Source: Mycobacterium sp. 852002-51961_SCH5331710 (GTDB lineage Bacteria > Actinomycetota > Actinomycetes > Mycobacteriales > Mycobacteriaceae). Taken from it: 50,970 nucleotides of DNA. Position 1 is the stretch's first letter, and each line of letters starts with the position of its first letter. The translations under genes and the position numbers were made by a program. The notes under the pieces were generated by a model. The model was not told the origin of the DNA and did no database searches. It was given only the letters and a program-made list of their open reading frames with translations. The stretch is from the NCBI RefSeq assembly GCF_001665535.1, contig NZ_LZSQ01000121.1:1-50970 (forward strand), read 5' to 3'. Below, one piece after another: positions 7,214 to 15,938 of the stretch.

Positions 7214-8200
7214 CTAGTTGGCTGCGGTCCGCAGCTTGTCCAGCAGTGGCGCCGCGGCCTCCTTGAGAAACTGCTCCTGGCCCTCGTCGCCGATCTGAAC
7301 CATCGCGATGTCGGTGAAGCCGGCTTCCCAATACTTGCTGACCGCTTCGACGATCGCGTCGAGATCGGGTCCACAGGGGATGGATTCGGCGACATCCTCC
7401 GGGCGCACATACTGCGTCGCGCCGTCGAAACCGGCGGTCGTCGGCAGGTCGGAGTTGACGGCCCACCCGCCGCTGAACCACCTGAACTGGTCGTGGGCCC
7501 GGCGCACCGCGGCGTCTTTGTCCGTGTCCCAGCAGATCGGGATCTGACCGACGACCCGGACATCGCCGGGCAGGCCGGTCGCACGCCGGGCCTCATGCCA
7601 CGCGTCGACCAGATCCTTGTTCGGTTCGACCGCGATCAGGTGATCCGACAGCGGCGCGAACGTCTCGACCGACCGCTCACCCGAGACTGCGGTCGCGATC
7701 GGGACCGGGGTTTCGGGAATGTCCCACAACCGCGCCGAGTCGACCTCGAAGTACTCGCCCTTCCAGTCGACGAGTTCGCCGGTGAACAGCTCGCGGATGA
7801 TCTGGATCGCCTCGCGCAGCATGTCCTGGCGCCGCGCCACCGTCGGCCACCGTTTGCCGACGACATGCTCGTTGAGGTTCTCCCCGCTGCCCAGGCCGAG
7901 GTTGAAGCGGCCGTCGGCGAGGATCTGCAGTGTCGCGGCCTTCTGCGCGACGACCGCCGGGTGATAGCGCATCGTGGGGCAGGTGACGTAGGTGAACAGC
8001 CCGACGCGTTCGGTGGCGTGCGCGACCGCACCCAGCACCGACCACGCATACGGCGCATGACCCTGCGCGGACAGCCACGGGAAGTAGTGGTCGGAGGACA
8101 CCTCGAAGTCGAACCCGGCCTCCTCCGCCGAAACGGCGTAGCGGACAAGCTCTTTTGGCCCGCTCTGCTCTGTCATCAGGGTGTATCCGAACCGCGTCAT
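7214..8200 (-). CDS. F420-dependent LLM-class oxidoreductase (FGD-like)
   Basis: The 328-residue protein has a luciferase-like TIM barrel. Motifs include GFDFEVSSDHYFPW near the N-terminus, RVGLFTYVTCPTMRYHPAVVAQKAATL (residues about 65-91) and the GSGENLNEH segment (about 102-110), the pattern of the F420-dependent glucose-6-phosphate dehydrogenase-related family (TIGR03557). It should use coenzyme F420 for hydride transfer to an unknown substrate. The start is ATG 8200. F420 enzymes of this kind are abundant in mycobacteria, which supports the host assignment. The 50 bp upstream to the yqeY gene could hold its promoter. Confidence 0.85.
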   Translation of the reverse strand: MTRFGYTLMTEQSGPKELVRYAVSAEEAGFDFEVSSDHYFPWLSAQGHAPYAWSVLGAVAHATERVGLFTYVTCPTMRYHPAVVAQKAATLQILADGRFNLGLGSGENLNEHVVGKRWPTVARRQDMLREAIQIIRELFTGELVDWKGEYFEVDSARLWDIPETPVPIATAVSGERSVETFAPLSDHLIAVEPNKDLVDAWHEARRATGLPGDVRVVGQIPICWDTDKDAAVRRAHDQFRWFSGGWAVNSDLPTTAGFDGATQYVRPEDVAESIPCGPDLDAIVEAVSKYWEAGFTDIAMVQIGDEGQEQFLKEAAAPLLDKLRTAAN

Positions 8201-8250
8201 GGGTGCCGGGTACCCGAGCCTTACCGGGTGAAAACGATCGCCGCCACCGA

Positions 8251-8715
8251 CTACAGCCGGGCCTTCACCGCCGCTGACAGCCGGGCTCCATCGGCCTTAC
8301 CCGCCGCGATTGCGGTCGCGGCCTTCATCACCAACCCCATCTGCTTGGGTCCGGGCCGCTCACCGATCTCCTCGGCGACCTGGGCGATGGCTGTGTCGGC
8401 GACGTCAGCCAGTTCGGCCTCGGTCAGCGGCGTCGGGAGGTACTCGTCGATGACGCGCGCCTCGGCATGCTCGTTGGCGGCCAGCTCGCCGCGGCCATTC
8501 TGGGTGTAGATCTCCGCCGACTCGCCGCGTTTCTTGGACTCCCTGGCCAGGACCTTGAGCACCTCGGCGTCGGTGAGTTCCCGCGACTGCTTCCCGGACA
8601 CCTCTTCGGTGGTGATCGCGGCGAGCAGCATCCGCAGCGTCGCGGTGCGCAGCTTGTCCTGGGATTTCATCGCGGCCGTGAGGTCGGCCCGCAACCGCTC
8701 CTTGAGTTCGGCCAT
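8251..8715 (-). CDS. GatB/YqeY domain protein
   Basis: The 154-residue protein carries the YqeY pattern: N-terminal helix MAELKERLRADLTAAMKSQDKLRTATLRMLLAAI, central KRGESAEIY, DEYLPTPLTEAEL, and the C-terminal KQMGLVMKAATAIAAGKADG. YqeY is related to the C-terminal tail domain of GatB, the tRNA-dependent amidotransferase subunit, suggesting tRNA-linked binding; its exact role is unknown. By position it corresponds to Rv3688c of M. tuberculosis as I recall. It is divergent from the Gly/Pro-rich membrane protein gene. Confidence 0.88.
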   Translation of the reverse strand: MAELKERLRADLTAAMKSQDKLRTATLRMLLAAITTEEVSGKQSRELTDAEVLKVLARESKKRGESAEIYTQNGRGELAANEHAEARVIDEYLPTPLTEAELADVADTAIAQVAEEIGERPGPKQMGLVMKAATAIAAGKADGARLSAAVKARL

Positions 8716-8776
8716 GCACCAAAGCTACGCCGTCACCACGTTGTCAATTCGAACCATGATCGACAGGATGGTGGCC

Positions 8777-9988
8777 ATGAGCACCGACGCCGGCGGGTCC
8801 GGGTACGCAGGCCCACCGCCGCCGGGCTATCCACCACCGGGCTACCCGCCCTATTACGCACCGCCGCCGGGATATCCGCCTCCCGGCTACGCGGCCCCTC
8901 CGGGGTACGGCCCCCCTCCCGGCTATGGACCGCCTCCGGGGTACGGCCCACCGCCCGGTTATGGGCCACCTCCGGGCTACGGACCGCCGGGCCCCGGTTA
9001 CGGGCCCGCGGCGCTGAAACCGGGCGTCATTCCCCTGCGCCCGCTCACGTTGTCGGACATCTTCAACGGCGCGGTCGCCTACATCCGGGCCAATCCGAAA
9101 GCGACACTCGGCTTGACCACCATCGTCGTGGTCGCCACCCAGCTGATCGCGCTGATCCTCTCGGTCGGCCCGCTCGCCGTCGGTGGGCAGCTGGTGCCGA
9201 CGCTGAGCGGCGACGAGGAGGTGTCGACCGGTGTCCTGGTCAGCACCATGCTGTCGAGTCTCGCGGGATCGGTCGCGACGGGGTTGGCGTCCATTCTGCT
9301 CAGTGGTCTGCTCACCGTCGTCGTCGGCAGAGCCGTCTTCGGCTCCGGCATCACCATCGGGCAGGCGTGGCAACGGCTTCGAGGCCGACTGTGGGCGCTG
9401 ATCGGATTCAGCGTCCTCGAGGTGCTCGGCGCGATGCTGCTGATCGGTGCCGTGGTCGGCATCATCGTCGGCATCGGATTCGCGGTCGGCGGGGCGGCCG
9501 CGGTGCTGATCGGAATCCCGTTGGTACTGGTCCTCATTGCCGCCCTGGTGTATCTCGGGACGATGCTGACCTTCGCTCCGGTCATCATCGTGCTCGAGCG
9601 GCTCGGCATCGTGGCCGCCGTTCAGCGGTCGTTCGCGTTGATCAGGCGAGACTTCTGGCGGGTCTTGGGCATTCGGCTACTGGCCGTCATCGTCGCTCAG
9701 CTCGTCGCCGGTGCGGTCGCCTTCCCGTTCAGCCTCGGCGGGCAGATCATCTTGATGGCTGCGTCGACGACGGTGGCCGCACTGTTCGCTCTGGTGCTGC
9801 TGTCGGTTGGCGGCGCGATCGGCCAGATCATCACCGCACCATTCAGCGCGGGTGTGGTGGCTCTGCAGTACACCGACGAACGCATCCGCAGAGAAGCCTT
9901 CGACCTGGTGCTGCAGACCGGGGCCGGTTACGGTCCCGCCGCCCCGTCCGACTCCACCGACCATCTGTGGCTGACCCGCCAGAACTGA
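8777..9988 (+). CDS. Membrane protein with Gly-Tyr-Pro repeat N-terminus (Rv3689-like)
   Basis: The 403-residue protein begins with a disordered PPGYGPPPGYG-type region (residues 13-77). This is followed by a soluble stretch (LRPLTLSDIFNGAVAYIRANP) and about six hydrophobic helices, resembling the glycerophosphoryl diester phosphodiesterase membrane-domain family (DUF7847-like). ATG 8777 is preferred because AGGATGG lies at a suitable distance; ATG 8756 would add seven residues. It is the first gene of the MoxR cluster, ending 1 bp before the DUF4129 gene. By position it matches Rv3689. A scaffold or transport role is possible but unproven. Confidence 0.8.
   Translation: MSTDAGGSGYAGPPPPGYPPPGYPPYYAPPPGYPPPGYAAPPGYGPPPGYGPPPGYGPPPGYGPPPGYGPPGPGYGPAALKPGVIPLRPLTLSDIFNGAVAYIRANPKATLGLTTIVVVATQLIALILSVGPLAVGGQLVPTLSGDEEVSTGVLVSTMLSSLAGSVATGLASILLSGLLTVVVGRAVFGSGITIGQAWQRLRGRLWALIGFSVLEVLGAMLLIGAVVGIIVGIGFAVGGAAAVLIGIPLVLVLIAALVYLGTMLTFAPVIIVLERLGIVAAVQRSFALIRRDFWRVLGIRLLAVIVAQLVAGAVAFPFSLGGQIILMAASTTVAALFALVLLSVGGAIGQIITAPFSAGVVALQYTDERIRREAFDLVLQTGAGYGPAAPSDSTDHLWLTRQN
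8813..9007 (+). repeat. In-frame tandem repeat encoding GYGPPP/GYPPP units
   Basis: The segment encodes a run of Gly-Tyr-(Gly/Pro)-Pro-Pro-Pro units. Four to five near-identical hexapeptide GYGPPP copies with an 18-bp period (about 8903-8986) are flanked by more variable GYPPP copies. Unit number is likely to vary between strains. Confidence 0.85.
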
Positions 9989-9989
9989 C

Positions 9990-10643
9990 GTGCCCACGAT
10001 AGACATCGACAGCGATGCCGCACACGAGGCCGCGCAGCGAGAACTCGCAAAACCCATCTATCCCAAGCCTTCCCTGACCGAACGGCTCAGCGACTGGATC
10101 GACGATCTGTTGTACCGGCTGGTGGCCGAAGGCTCGTCGATACCCGGCGGCTGGGTGACGATCACGGTCCTGCTGATCCTCGTCGCGGTCGCGGTGATCG
10201 TGGCGATCCGGATAGCACGGCGCACCATGCGAACGGGCAGCACTCGCGACGCGGCGTTGTTCGGCGAGCACGAACTCACCGCGGCCCAGCACCGGGCCGC
10301 CGCCGACCGATACGCAGCGGCAGCCGACTGGGCCGCAGCGATTCGCCACCGCCTGCGTGCCGTCGCTCGCCAGCTGGAGCAGACCGGTGTCCTCGACCCG
10401 GTCCCCGGCCGCACCGCCACCGAACTCGCGCGTGACGCGGCCAGGGAGCTCGCCCATCTTCGTGACGAGTTATCCTCTGCGGCAACGGTGTTCAACGACG
10501 TCACCTACGGAGAGATACCCGGCACCGAGGAGGCCTACCGGCTGGTGGCCGACCTCGACGACCACGTTCGGTCGCGCAGCGCGGGCATCTCCACCACCAC
10601 AGCCGCGCCCGTGTCGTCCGACGGTTGGGCGGAGATTCGATGA
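9990..10643 (+). CDS. DUF4129 domain membrane protein (Rv3690-like)
   Basis: The 217-residue protein starts at GTG 9990, one base after the preceding stop. Its amphipathic N-terminal segment (YPKPSLTERLSDWIDDLLYRLV) is followed by one clear transmembrane helix (WVTITVLLILVAVAVIVAI, about residues 55-73). The cytosolic C-terminal domain is DUF4129-like (AAADRYAAAADWAAAIRHRLRAVARQLEQTGVLDPVPGRTATELAR). DUF4129 often accompanies transglutaminase, MoxR and DUF58 proteins. The next gene overlaps by ATGA, indicating coupling. By position it matches Rv3690. Confidence 0.82.
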   Translation: MPTIDIDSDAAHEAAQRELAKPIYPKPSLTERLSDWIDDLLYRLVAEGSSIPGGWVTITVLLILVAVAVIVAIRIARRTMRTGSTRDAALFGEHELTAAQHRAAADRYAAAADWAAAIRHRLRAVARQLEQTGVLDPVPGRTATELARDAARELAHLRDELSSAATVFNDVTYGEIPGTEEAYRLVADLDDHVRSRSAGISTTTAAPVSSDGWAEIR

Positions 10644-11782
10644 CCTCCGCAGTGGAACCGACGATGCGTCAGCGATTCCGCGGAGTGCGCTGGATCCTGT
10701 TGGCGCTGGCCGTCATCGTCGCGTTCGCCACGCTGAGCGCCTACCTCACCGCACCCCGTCCGGGGGGACGGATGGATCCGGAGTCGACCGGTCCGGACGG
10801 GGCGCGAGCCCTGATCACGCTGTTGCGCGAGCACGGCGTCGACGTCGTCGAAGCGCCCGATATCGCGGCGGTCGAGGCGGCCGCCCGACCCGACACCCTG
10901 CTGGTGGTGGTCCAGACCTATCACCTCGTCGACGGCGATGTGCTCGAGCGGCTGGCCGCGTTGCCCGGTGATCGTTTACTGGTACAACCGAACTCGCCCG
11001 CCCGCCGGGCCCTGGCGCCAGACGTGAAGCTGAGCGGAGCCACCGCGTTCGGCGGTGGGGAACGGCCGGACTGCGATCTGTGCGAGGCCACCCGGGCCGG
11101 TGCCGTGCAGTTCAGCGTGAGCGATACCTACGAGGCGACGACCGATGACATCGAGTTGACGCGCTGCTACGACGGCACCCTCGTTCGCTACACCACCGAC
11201 GACAGGGACATCACGCTGGTCGGCGATTCAGGGTTCATGACCAACCGCGGGCTGCTCAAGGCGGGCAACGCCGCGCTCGCGATGAACCTCGCCGGCGCCG
11301 ATCGGCGAATGATCTGGTACGCGCCGCAGTTCACCGAGGGTGAATCCGACGGTGCCTCAAGCCTGTTCGATCTCGCACCCGAGCACGTGAGCTGGATCCT
11401 GTGGCAGCTCGTCGCGGTGGTGGCACTGCTGGCGCTGTGGAAGGGCCGCCGGGTCGGCCCACTGGTCGCCGAACGCCTGCCCGTCGTCGTACGGGCCTCC
11501 GAAACGGTGGAGGGACGCGGCCGGCTCTACCGTTCGCACCGCGCGCGCGACAGCGCCGCCGACGCGCTGCGCACCGCGGCCCTGCAGCGCATGCAGCCCC
11601 GCCTCGGCCTAGGTGTCAATCCCGATCCGACCGCGGTGGTCCAGGCGATCTCCGCACAGTGCGACGTCCACCCCCAGTGGGTCGCGCACAGCCTGTTCGG
11701 CCCACCCCCCGACGACGACGCCGCACTGGTCAACCTCGCACGGGAACTCGACAACATCGAAAGGCAGGTCACACGCTCGTGA
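10640..11782 (+). CDS. DUF4350 domain protein of the MoxR cluster (Rv3691-like)
   Basis: The 380-residue protein starts at ATG 10640, overlapping the previous stop. An N-terminal transmembrane helix (WILLALAVIVAFATLSAYLTA) is followed by an extracytoplasmic DUF4350 domain with the typical DGARALITLLREHGVDV and TLLVVVQTYHLV segments. A second membrane helix (ILWQLVAVVALLALW, about residue 260) precedes a cytosolic tail. Four closely spaced cysteines (CDLC at about 142-145, another near 174) are in the exterior domain. It is coupled to moxR by GTGA. It probably helps assemble or deliver the substrate of the MoxR/DUF58 machine (inference). Confidence 0.82.
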   Translation: MTSAVEPTMRQRFRGVRWILLALAVIVAFATLSAYLTAPRPGGRMDPESTGPDGARALITLLREHGVDVVEAPDIAAVEAAARPDTLLVVVQTYHLVDGDVLERLAALPGDRLLVQPNSPARRALAPDVKLSGATAFGGGERPDCDLCEATRAGAVQFSVSDTYEATTDDIELTRCYDGTLVRYTTDDRDITLVGDSGFMTNRGLLKAGNAALAMNLAGADRRMIWYAPQFTEGESDGASSLFDLAPEHVSWILWQLVAVVALLALWKGRRVGPLVAERLPVVVRASETVEGRGRLYRSHRARDSAADALRTAALQRMQPRLGLGVNPDPTAVVQAISAQCDVHPQWVAHSLFGPPPDDDAALVNLARELDNIERQVTRS

Positions 11783-12741
11783 CTCAGGCAGACGGAAACG
11801 ATTCCGCGCGAACCGCATTGCTGGCGCTACGTGCCGAGATCGCCAAGGCCGTCGTCGGACAGGATGCCGTGGTCAGCGGACTGGTGATCGCGCTGCTGTG
11901 CCGCGGCCATGTGCTCCTCGAGGGAGTTCCCGGCGTGGCCAAGACCCTGCTCGTGCGCACCCTGGCGGCGGCGCTGCAGCTCGACTTCAAACGCCTGCAG
12001 TTCACACCCGACCTGATGCCCGGCGATGTCACCGGCTCGCTCGTCTACGACGCGCGCACCGCGGAGTTCGAGTTCCGGTCCGGACCGGTGTTCACGAACC
12101 TGCTGCTGGCCGACGAGATCAACCGGACGCCACCGAAGACCCAGGCCGCTCTTTTGGAGGCCATGGAGGAACGTCAGGTCAGCGTGGAGGGCAAGGCCCG
12201 GCCGCTGCCGGACCCGTTCATCGTTGCCGCCACGCAGAATCCGATCGAGTACGAAGGCACCTATCAGCTGCCCGAGGCGCAACTGGACCGATTCCTGCTC
12301 AAGCTCAACGTGCCGCTGCCGTCGCGCGACCAAGAAGTCGCGATCCTCAATCGGCATGCCCACGGGTTCGACCCCCGGGATCTGTCTGCCGTGCAGGCCG
12401 TCGCGGGCACCGCCGAGCTGGCCGCCGGACGCGCGGCTGTGCGACAGGTCCTGGTCGCCGAAGAAGTGCTCGGGTACATCGTCGACATCTGCACTGCGAC
12501 ACGGCATTCGCCCTCACTGCAACTCGGGGTTTCACCCCGCGGGGCGACGGCACTGCTGGCGACGGCCAGGTCGTGGGCCTGGTTGTCGGGGCGCAACTAC
12601 GTCACCCCGGACGATGTCAAGGCGATGGCCCGCCCCACCCTGCGTCACCGCATTGCGCTCCGGCCCGAGGCCGAGCTGGAGGGCGCCACTCCCGACGGTG
12701 TGCTCGACGGAATTCTCGCGGCAGTACCGGTGCCACGCTAG
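11779..12741 (+). CDS. moxR: MoxR-family AAA+ ATPase
   Basis: The 320-residue ATPase starts at GTG 11779 (GTGA overlap). It has Walker A GVPGVAKT (about 48-55), MoxR-typical FKRLQFTPDLMPGDVTG, Walker B LLLADEINR (about 110-118), sensor-1 ATQNPIEYEGTYQLPEAQLDRF and sensor-2 region SPRGATALL. MoxR ATPases act as chaperones that mature or activate partner enzymes, often together with DUF58 (VWA-like) proteins, as encoded next. By position it corresponds to moxR2 (Rv3692). Confidence 0.93.
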   Translation: MTQADGNDSARTALLALRAEIAKAVVGQDAVVSGLVIALLCRGHVLLEGVPGVAKTLLVRTLAAALQLDFKRLQFTPDLMPGDVTGSLVYDARTAEFEFRSGPVFTNLLLADEINRTPPKTQAALLEAMEERQVSVEGKARPLPDPFIVAATQNPIEYEGTYQLPEAQLDRFLLKLNVPLPSRDQEVAILNRHAHGFDPRDLSAVQAVAGTAELAAGRAAVRQVLVAEEVLGYIVDICTATRHSPSLQLGVSPRGATALLATARSWAWLSGRNYVTPDDVKAMARPTLRHRIALRPEAELEGATPDGVLDGILAAVPVPR

Positions 12742-14063
12742 TGATCCTGACCGGACGGGCCGCGCTGGTCGCACTGGTGTGCGTCCTGCCGATTGCGGCG
12801 TCACCCCGGCCGGCGGTGACGTTCGCCGTACTGTTGGGCGCGCTCGTTGTGCTCCTCGCGCTCGACGCCGCGCTGGCCGGCAACACCCGCCACGTGCGGT
12901 TCACCCGGTCTGGAGACAGCACCGCGCGGCTGGGCCAGGAGGTCACGACGGCGTTGGTGGTCGAGAACGCCGGCCGGCGCCGCTTGAAGGGGTTGGTGCG
13001 CGACGCCTGGCCGCCGAGCGCACGGGCCCAACCTCGGATCCAAGAGGTGGACCTTGCTGCGGGGCAACGGCTTCGGCTCACGACGACGTTGCGGCCGGTG
13101 CGACGTGGAGACCAGGATTCATCTCTGGTCACCGTCCGCGCTACCGGTCCGCTGGGGTTGGCCGGGCGACAGAGCTCACATCGGGCCCCGTGGCGGGTCC
13201 GCATCCTTCCGCCCTTCCTGTCGCGCAAACATCTCCCGTCGCGGCTGGCCAAACTCCGTGAGCTGGAGGGCAATACGCCGGTATTGATCCGCGGCCAGGG
13301 CACCGAGTTCGACTCGCTGCGCGAATACGTCATCGGCGACGATGTCAGGTCGATCGACTGGCGTGCCTCGGCCCGCCGCGCCGACGTGGTGGTCAGAACG
13401 TGGCGCCCCGAACGCGACCAGCGGGTGGTGATCGTGCTCGACACCGGGCGCACGTCGGCGGGCCGCGTCGGAATCGATCCCACCTCCGACGACCCGTCGG
13501 GGTGGCCTCGGCTGGACTGGTCGATGGATGCCGCGCTGCTGTTGGCCGCACTGGCCTCGCGGGCCGGCGACCACGTCGATTTCCTTGCCCACGACCGGGT
13601 CACGCGGGCCGCGGTGTTCAACGCCTCGCGCACCGAACTGCTCGCACAACTGGTGGCGGCGATGGCCCCGATCGAGCCGGCGCTCATCGAGTCCGACGCC
13701 GGCGCCATGGTCGCGGCCGTCCTGCGCCGCGTCCGCAGGCGCGCGCTGGTGGTGCTGCTCACCGAACTCAACGCCTCCGCGCTCGACGAGGGGCTGCTGA
13801 CCGTGCTGCCGCAACTGACGGCCAAACACGGCGTGCTCATCGCCGCGGTCGCCGACCCCCGCGTCGACACGCTCGCCGCGGGCCGCGCGGACGCTCCGCA
13901 GGTCTACGACGCCGCCGCGGCCGAACGGGCCCGCAACGAACGGCGGGCGATCGCCTCTCGGCTGCGGAGCCGAGGGGTCGACGTGGTCGATGCCCCGCCC
14001 GAAGACCTGGCGCCCGCACTAGCCGACCACTATCTGGCGATGAAGGCCACCGGTCGCCTTTAA
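12741..14063 (+). CDS. DUF58 domain protein, MoxR partner (Rv3693-like)
   Basis: The 440-residue protein starts at GTG 12741, sharing one base with the moxR stop. It has two N-terminal hydrophobic helices (LVALVCVLPIAAS and VTFAVLLGALVVLLALDAALA), a beta-rich middle region and then the DUF58 signature GTEFDSLREYVIGDDVRSIDWRASAR-type segment. A VWA-like domain with VVIVLDTGRTS as a degenerate MIDAS strand follows. DUF58 proteins pair with MoxR ATPases. Its 3' end overlaps the convergent SpoIIM gene by 4 bp. Confidence 0.88.
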   Translation: MILTGRAALVALVCVLPIAASPRPAVTFAVLLGALVVLLALDAALAGNTRHVRFTRSGDSTARLGQEVTTALVVENAGRRRLKGLVRDAWPPSARAQPRIQEVDLAAGQRLRLTTTLRPVRRGDQDSSLVTVRATGPLGLAGRQSSHRAPWRVRILPPFLSRKHLPSRLAKLRELEGNTPVLIRGQGTEFDSLREYVIGDDVRSIDWRASARRADVVVRTWRPERDQRVVIVLDTGRTSAGRVGIDPTSDDPSGWPRLDWSMDAALLLAALASRAGDHVDFLAHDRVTRAAVFNASRTELLAQLVAAMAPIEPALIESDAGAMVAAVLRRVRRRALVVLLTELNASALDEGLLTVLPQLTAKHGVLIAAVADPRVDTLAAGRADAPQVYDAAAAERARNERRAIASRLRSRGVDVVDAPPEDLAPALADHYLAMKATGRL

Positions 14064-15052
14064 CCGATCGGCACGATATCGGGCGCGTCCTCGATGTCAC
14101 CCGTCTCGCCGATGCGCTCCGCTCGGCGCCCGAAGTGGAAGACGTACGCGAGGAATCCGATCTCGGCGACGACGCCGATCGCGACACGCGCCGCCGTGGG
14201 TAACGGCGACGGCGTCACCAGCGCCTCGATCAAGCCGGAGATCAACAAAATCGCCACCAACCCGCCCGCCACGGCGCCGATAGCGCGGCCCTGTTCGGCG
14301 AGCACCTGCCCGCGCGGTCGATCACCGGGCGAGATCACGTTCCAACCCAGCCGCATCCCCGCACCGGCCGCCAGGAACACCGCGGTCAGCTCGAGCAGCC
14401 CGTGCGGGGTGATCAGGCCGAGGAAGACGTCGCCCTTGCCCGCGCCGAACATCAGCCCTGCGGCCACGCCGAGGTTGGCCGCGTTCTGAAACACCACGTA
14501 CGGGATCGGGATGCCGAGCAGGATGGCAAAACCCAGACACTGCAATGAGATCCACGCGTTGTTCACCCAGACCTGTAGCGCGAACGAGGCCGCCGGGTGC
14601 TCGCTGTAATACGCGGCGAAGTCGTTGTTGACCATCTGGTCGATCTCGTCCGGCGTCCCGATCATGGCCCGCACCTCCGGGCTGCCTGAGACCCATACGG
14701 CGATCAGCGCGGTGACCGCGAAGAACGCGAGAGCCGTGCCGATCCACCACCGCCGGGACCGGTAGGCCACCACGGGGAAGGACACCGTCCAGAACCGCAC
14801 GAACTCGCGCCACAGCGGGGCGTGCGCACCGGTCACCGCAGCCCGCGCCTGCGCAATCAGGCCCGAGAGCCTTCCGATCACCACCGGGTCGGCGCTCGCG
14901 GAGCGCATGATCGACAGATGCGTCGACACGCGCTGATACAGGTCGACCAACTCGTCGACCTCGGCGCCGGTGAGCTGTCGACGGCGCTTGATCAGCTGCT
15001 CGAGCCGGTCCCACGTGGGGCGGTGCGCGAGCACGAACGCGTCGACATCCAC
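14060..15052 (-). CDS. SpoIIM/DUF95 family integral membrane protein (Rv3694c-like)
   Basis: The 330-residue protein starts at GTG 15052. The N-terminal cytosolic helical region includes VDAFVLAHRPTWDRLEQLIKRR. About five to six membrane segments follow, with the SpoIIM-type NNAWISLQCLGFAILLGIP and LITPHGLLELTAVFLAAGAGMRLGW motifs. SpoIIM is a peptidoglycan-remodelling partner in spore formers; in non-sporulating actinobacteria the family is linked to MoxR/DUF58/RDD clusters with unknown function. It is divergent from the RDD gene with only 28 bp between the starts. Confidence 0.87.
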   Translation of the reverse strand: MDVDAFVLAHRPTWDRLEQLIKRRRQLTGAEVDELVDLYQRVSTHLSIMRSASADPVVIGRLSGLIAQARAAVTGAHAPLWREFVRFWTVSFPVVAYRSRRWWIGTALAFFAVTALIAVWVSGSPEVRAMIGTPDEIDQMVNNDFAAYYSEHPAASFALQVWVNNAWISLQCLGFAILLGIPIPYVVFQNAANLGVAAGLMFGAGKGDVFLGLITPHGLLELTAVFLAAGAGMRLGWNVISPGDRPRGQVLAEQGRAIGAVAGGLVAILLISGLIEALVTPSPLPTAARVAIGVVAEIGFLAYVFHFGRRAERIGETGDIEDAPDIVPIG

Positions 15053-15059
15053 GCGCTGA

Positions 15060-15072
15060 ATCCTAGTAGCGT
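15060..15072. promoter_or_regulatory. Overlapping divergent -10 elements of two leaderless genes
   Basis: On the minus strand TAGGAT (complement of 15060-15065) lies seven bases before GTG 15052. On the plus strand TAGCGT (15067-15072) lies eight bases before ATG 15081. Both spacings place the expected transcription start on or next to the start codon, and neither gene has a Shine-Dalgarno sequence. This fits the leaderless promoter layout common in mycobacteria. Confidence 0.55.
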
Positions 15073-15080
15073 TGACGCTT

Positions 15081-15938
15081 ATGGTCTGGCAGCAGGAACC
15101 GGTCGTGACCGGCGACGCGGTGGTGCTCGACGTTCAGATCGCCCAGCTGCCCGTGCGGGCGGTGGCGATCCTGATCGACATCACCGTCGTGTTCCTGCTG
15201 TACCTGATCGGGATACTGCTCTTCAGCCTCACGCTGACACAGCTGGACTCGGCACTGTCGGCCGCCGTGCTCATCATCTTCACAGTCCTTGCGCTGCTCG
15301 GATATCCGCTCGTGTTCGAGACCGCGACACGCGGCCGATCGTTGGGCAAGATGGCGATGGGTCTTCGGGTGGTATCCGAAGACGGCGGCCCAGAACGCTT
15401 CCGGCAGGCCTTCTTCCGCGCGCTCGCCGGCGTCGTCGAGATCTGGACCCTGGCCGGCGGACCCGCGGTGATCTGCAGCCTGGTGTCGGCCAAGGGGAAA
15501 CGGCTCGGCGACATCTTCGCGGGCACCATCGTGATCAGCGAGCGGACGCCCCGCCTGTCGCCCCCGCCGCCGATGCCGCCGCAGCTGGCGTGGTGGGCAT
15601 CGTCGTTGCAACTCTCCGGCTTACGCCCCGAGCAGGCCGAGCTCGCGCGCCAGTTCCTCAGCCGGGCGGAGCAATTGAATACGACGGTGCGTGACCAGAT
15701 GGCCTACCGGATCACCAGCGATGTCGTCGCTCAGATCTCACCGCCGCCGCCTCCCGGTGCCCCGCCTCAGTTGGTGCTCGCCGCCGTGCTGGCCGAGCGG
15801 CACCGCCGGGAGTTGGCTCGACTGCAGGTGATGCCGCAGGCACCACCGCCCCCTCCGGCGTGGCCAGGTCAGAGTCAACCCGCTTGGCAGCCGGTTCCGC
15901 CCTCGCCGGAAGGCAGCGGTTTCACCCCGCCCGGCTAG
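15081..15938 (+). CDS. RDD family membrane protein with Pro-rich C-terminus (Rv3695-like)
   Basis: The 285-residue reading starts at ATG 15081 (a TTG at 15072 is rejected, see the promoter entry). The RDD domain contains RAVAILIDITVVFLLYLIGILLF, a second hydrophobic stretch, TRGRSLGKMAMGLRVV and the KGKRLGDIFAGTIV motif. The C-terminal half is cytosolic, with a helical region followed by PPPPP-rich tracts. RDD proteins are membrane proteins of poorly known function, some with ion-transport effects. It is convergent with the DUF998 gene, overlapping by 17 bp. Confidence 0.87.
   Translation: MVWQQEPVVTGDAVVLDVQIAQLPVRAVAILIDITVVFLLYLIGILLFSLTLTQLDSALSAAVLIIFTVLALLGYPLVFETATRGRSLGKMAMGLRVVSEDGGPERFRQAFFRALAGVVEIWTLAGGPAVICSLVSAKGKRLGDIFAGTIVISERTPRLSPPPPMPPQLAWWASSLQLSGLRPEQAELARQFLSRAEQLNTTVRDQMAYRITSDVVAQISPPPPPGAPPQLVLAAVLAERHRRELARLQVMPQAPPPPPAWPGQSQPAWQPVPPSPEGSGFTPPG

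Noticed and set aside
7139..8509. 456-residue plus-strand reading opposite the F420 oxidoreductase and YqeY genes
   Set aside because: It is antisense to two well-supported conserved proteins and has the Arg/Asp-rich composition of a GC-rich shadow frame.
8813..9007. CRISPR-like or intergenic tandem repeat
   Set aside because: The repeats are in frame, encode GYGPPP units at the start of a membrane protein, and have no unique spacers.
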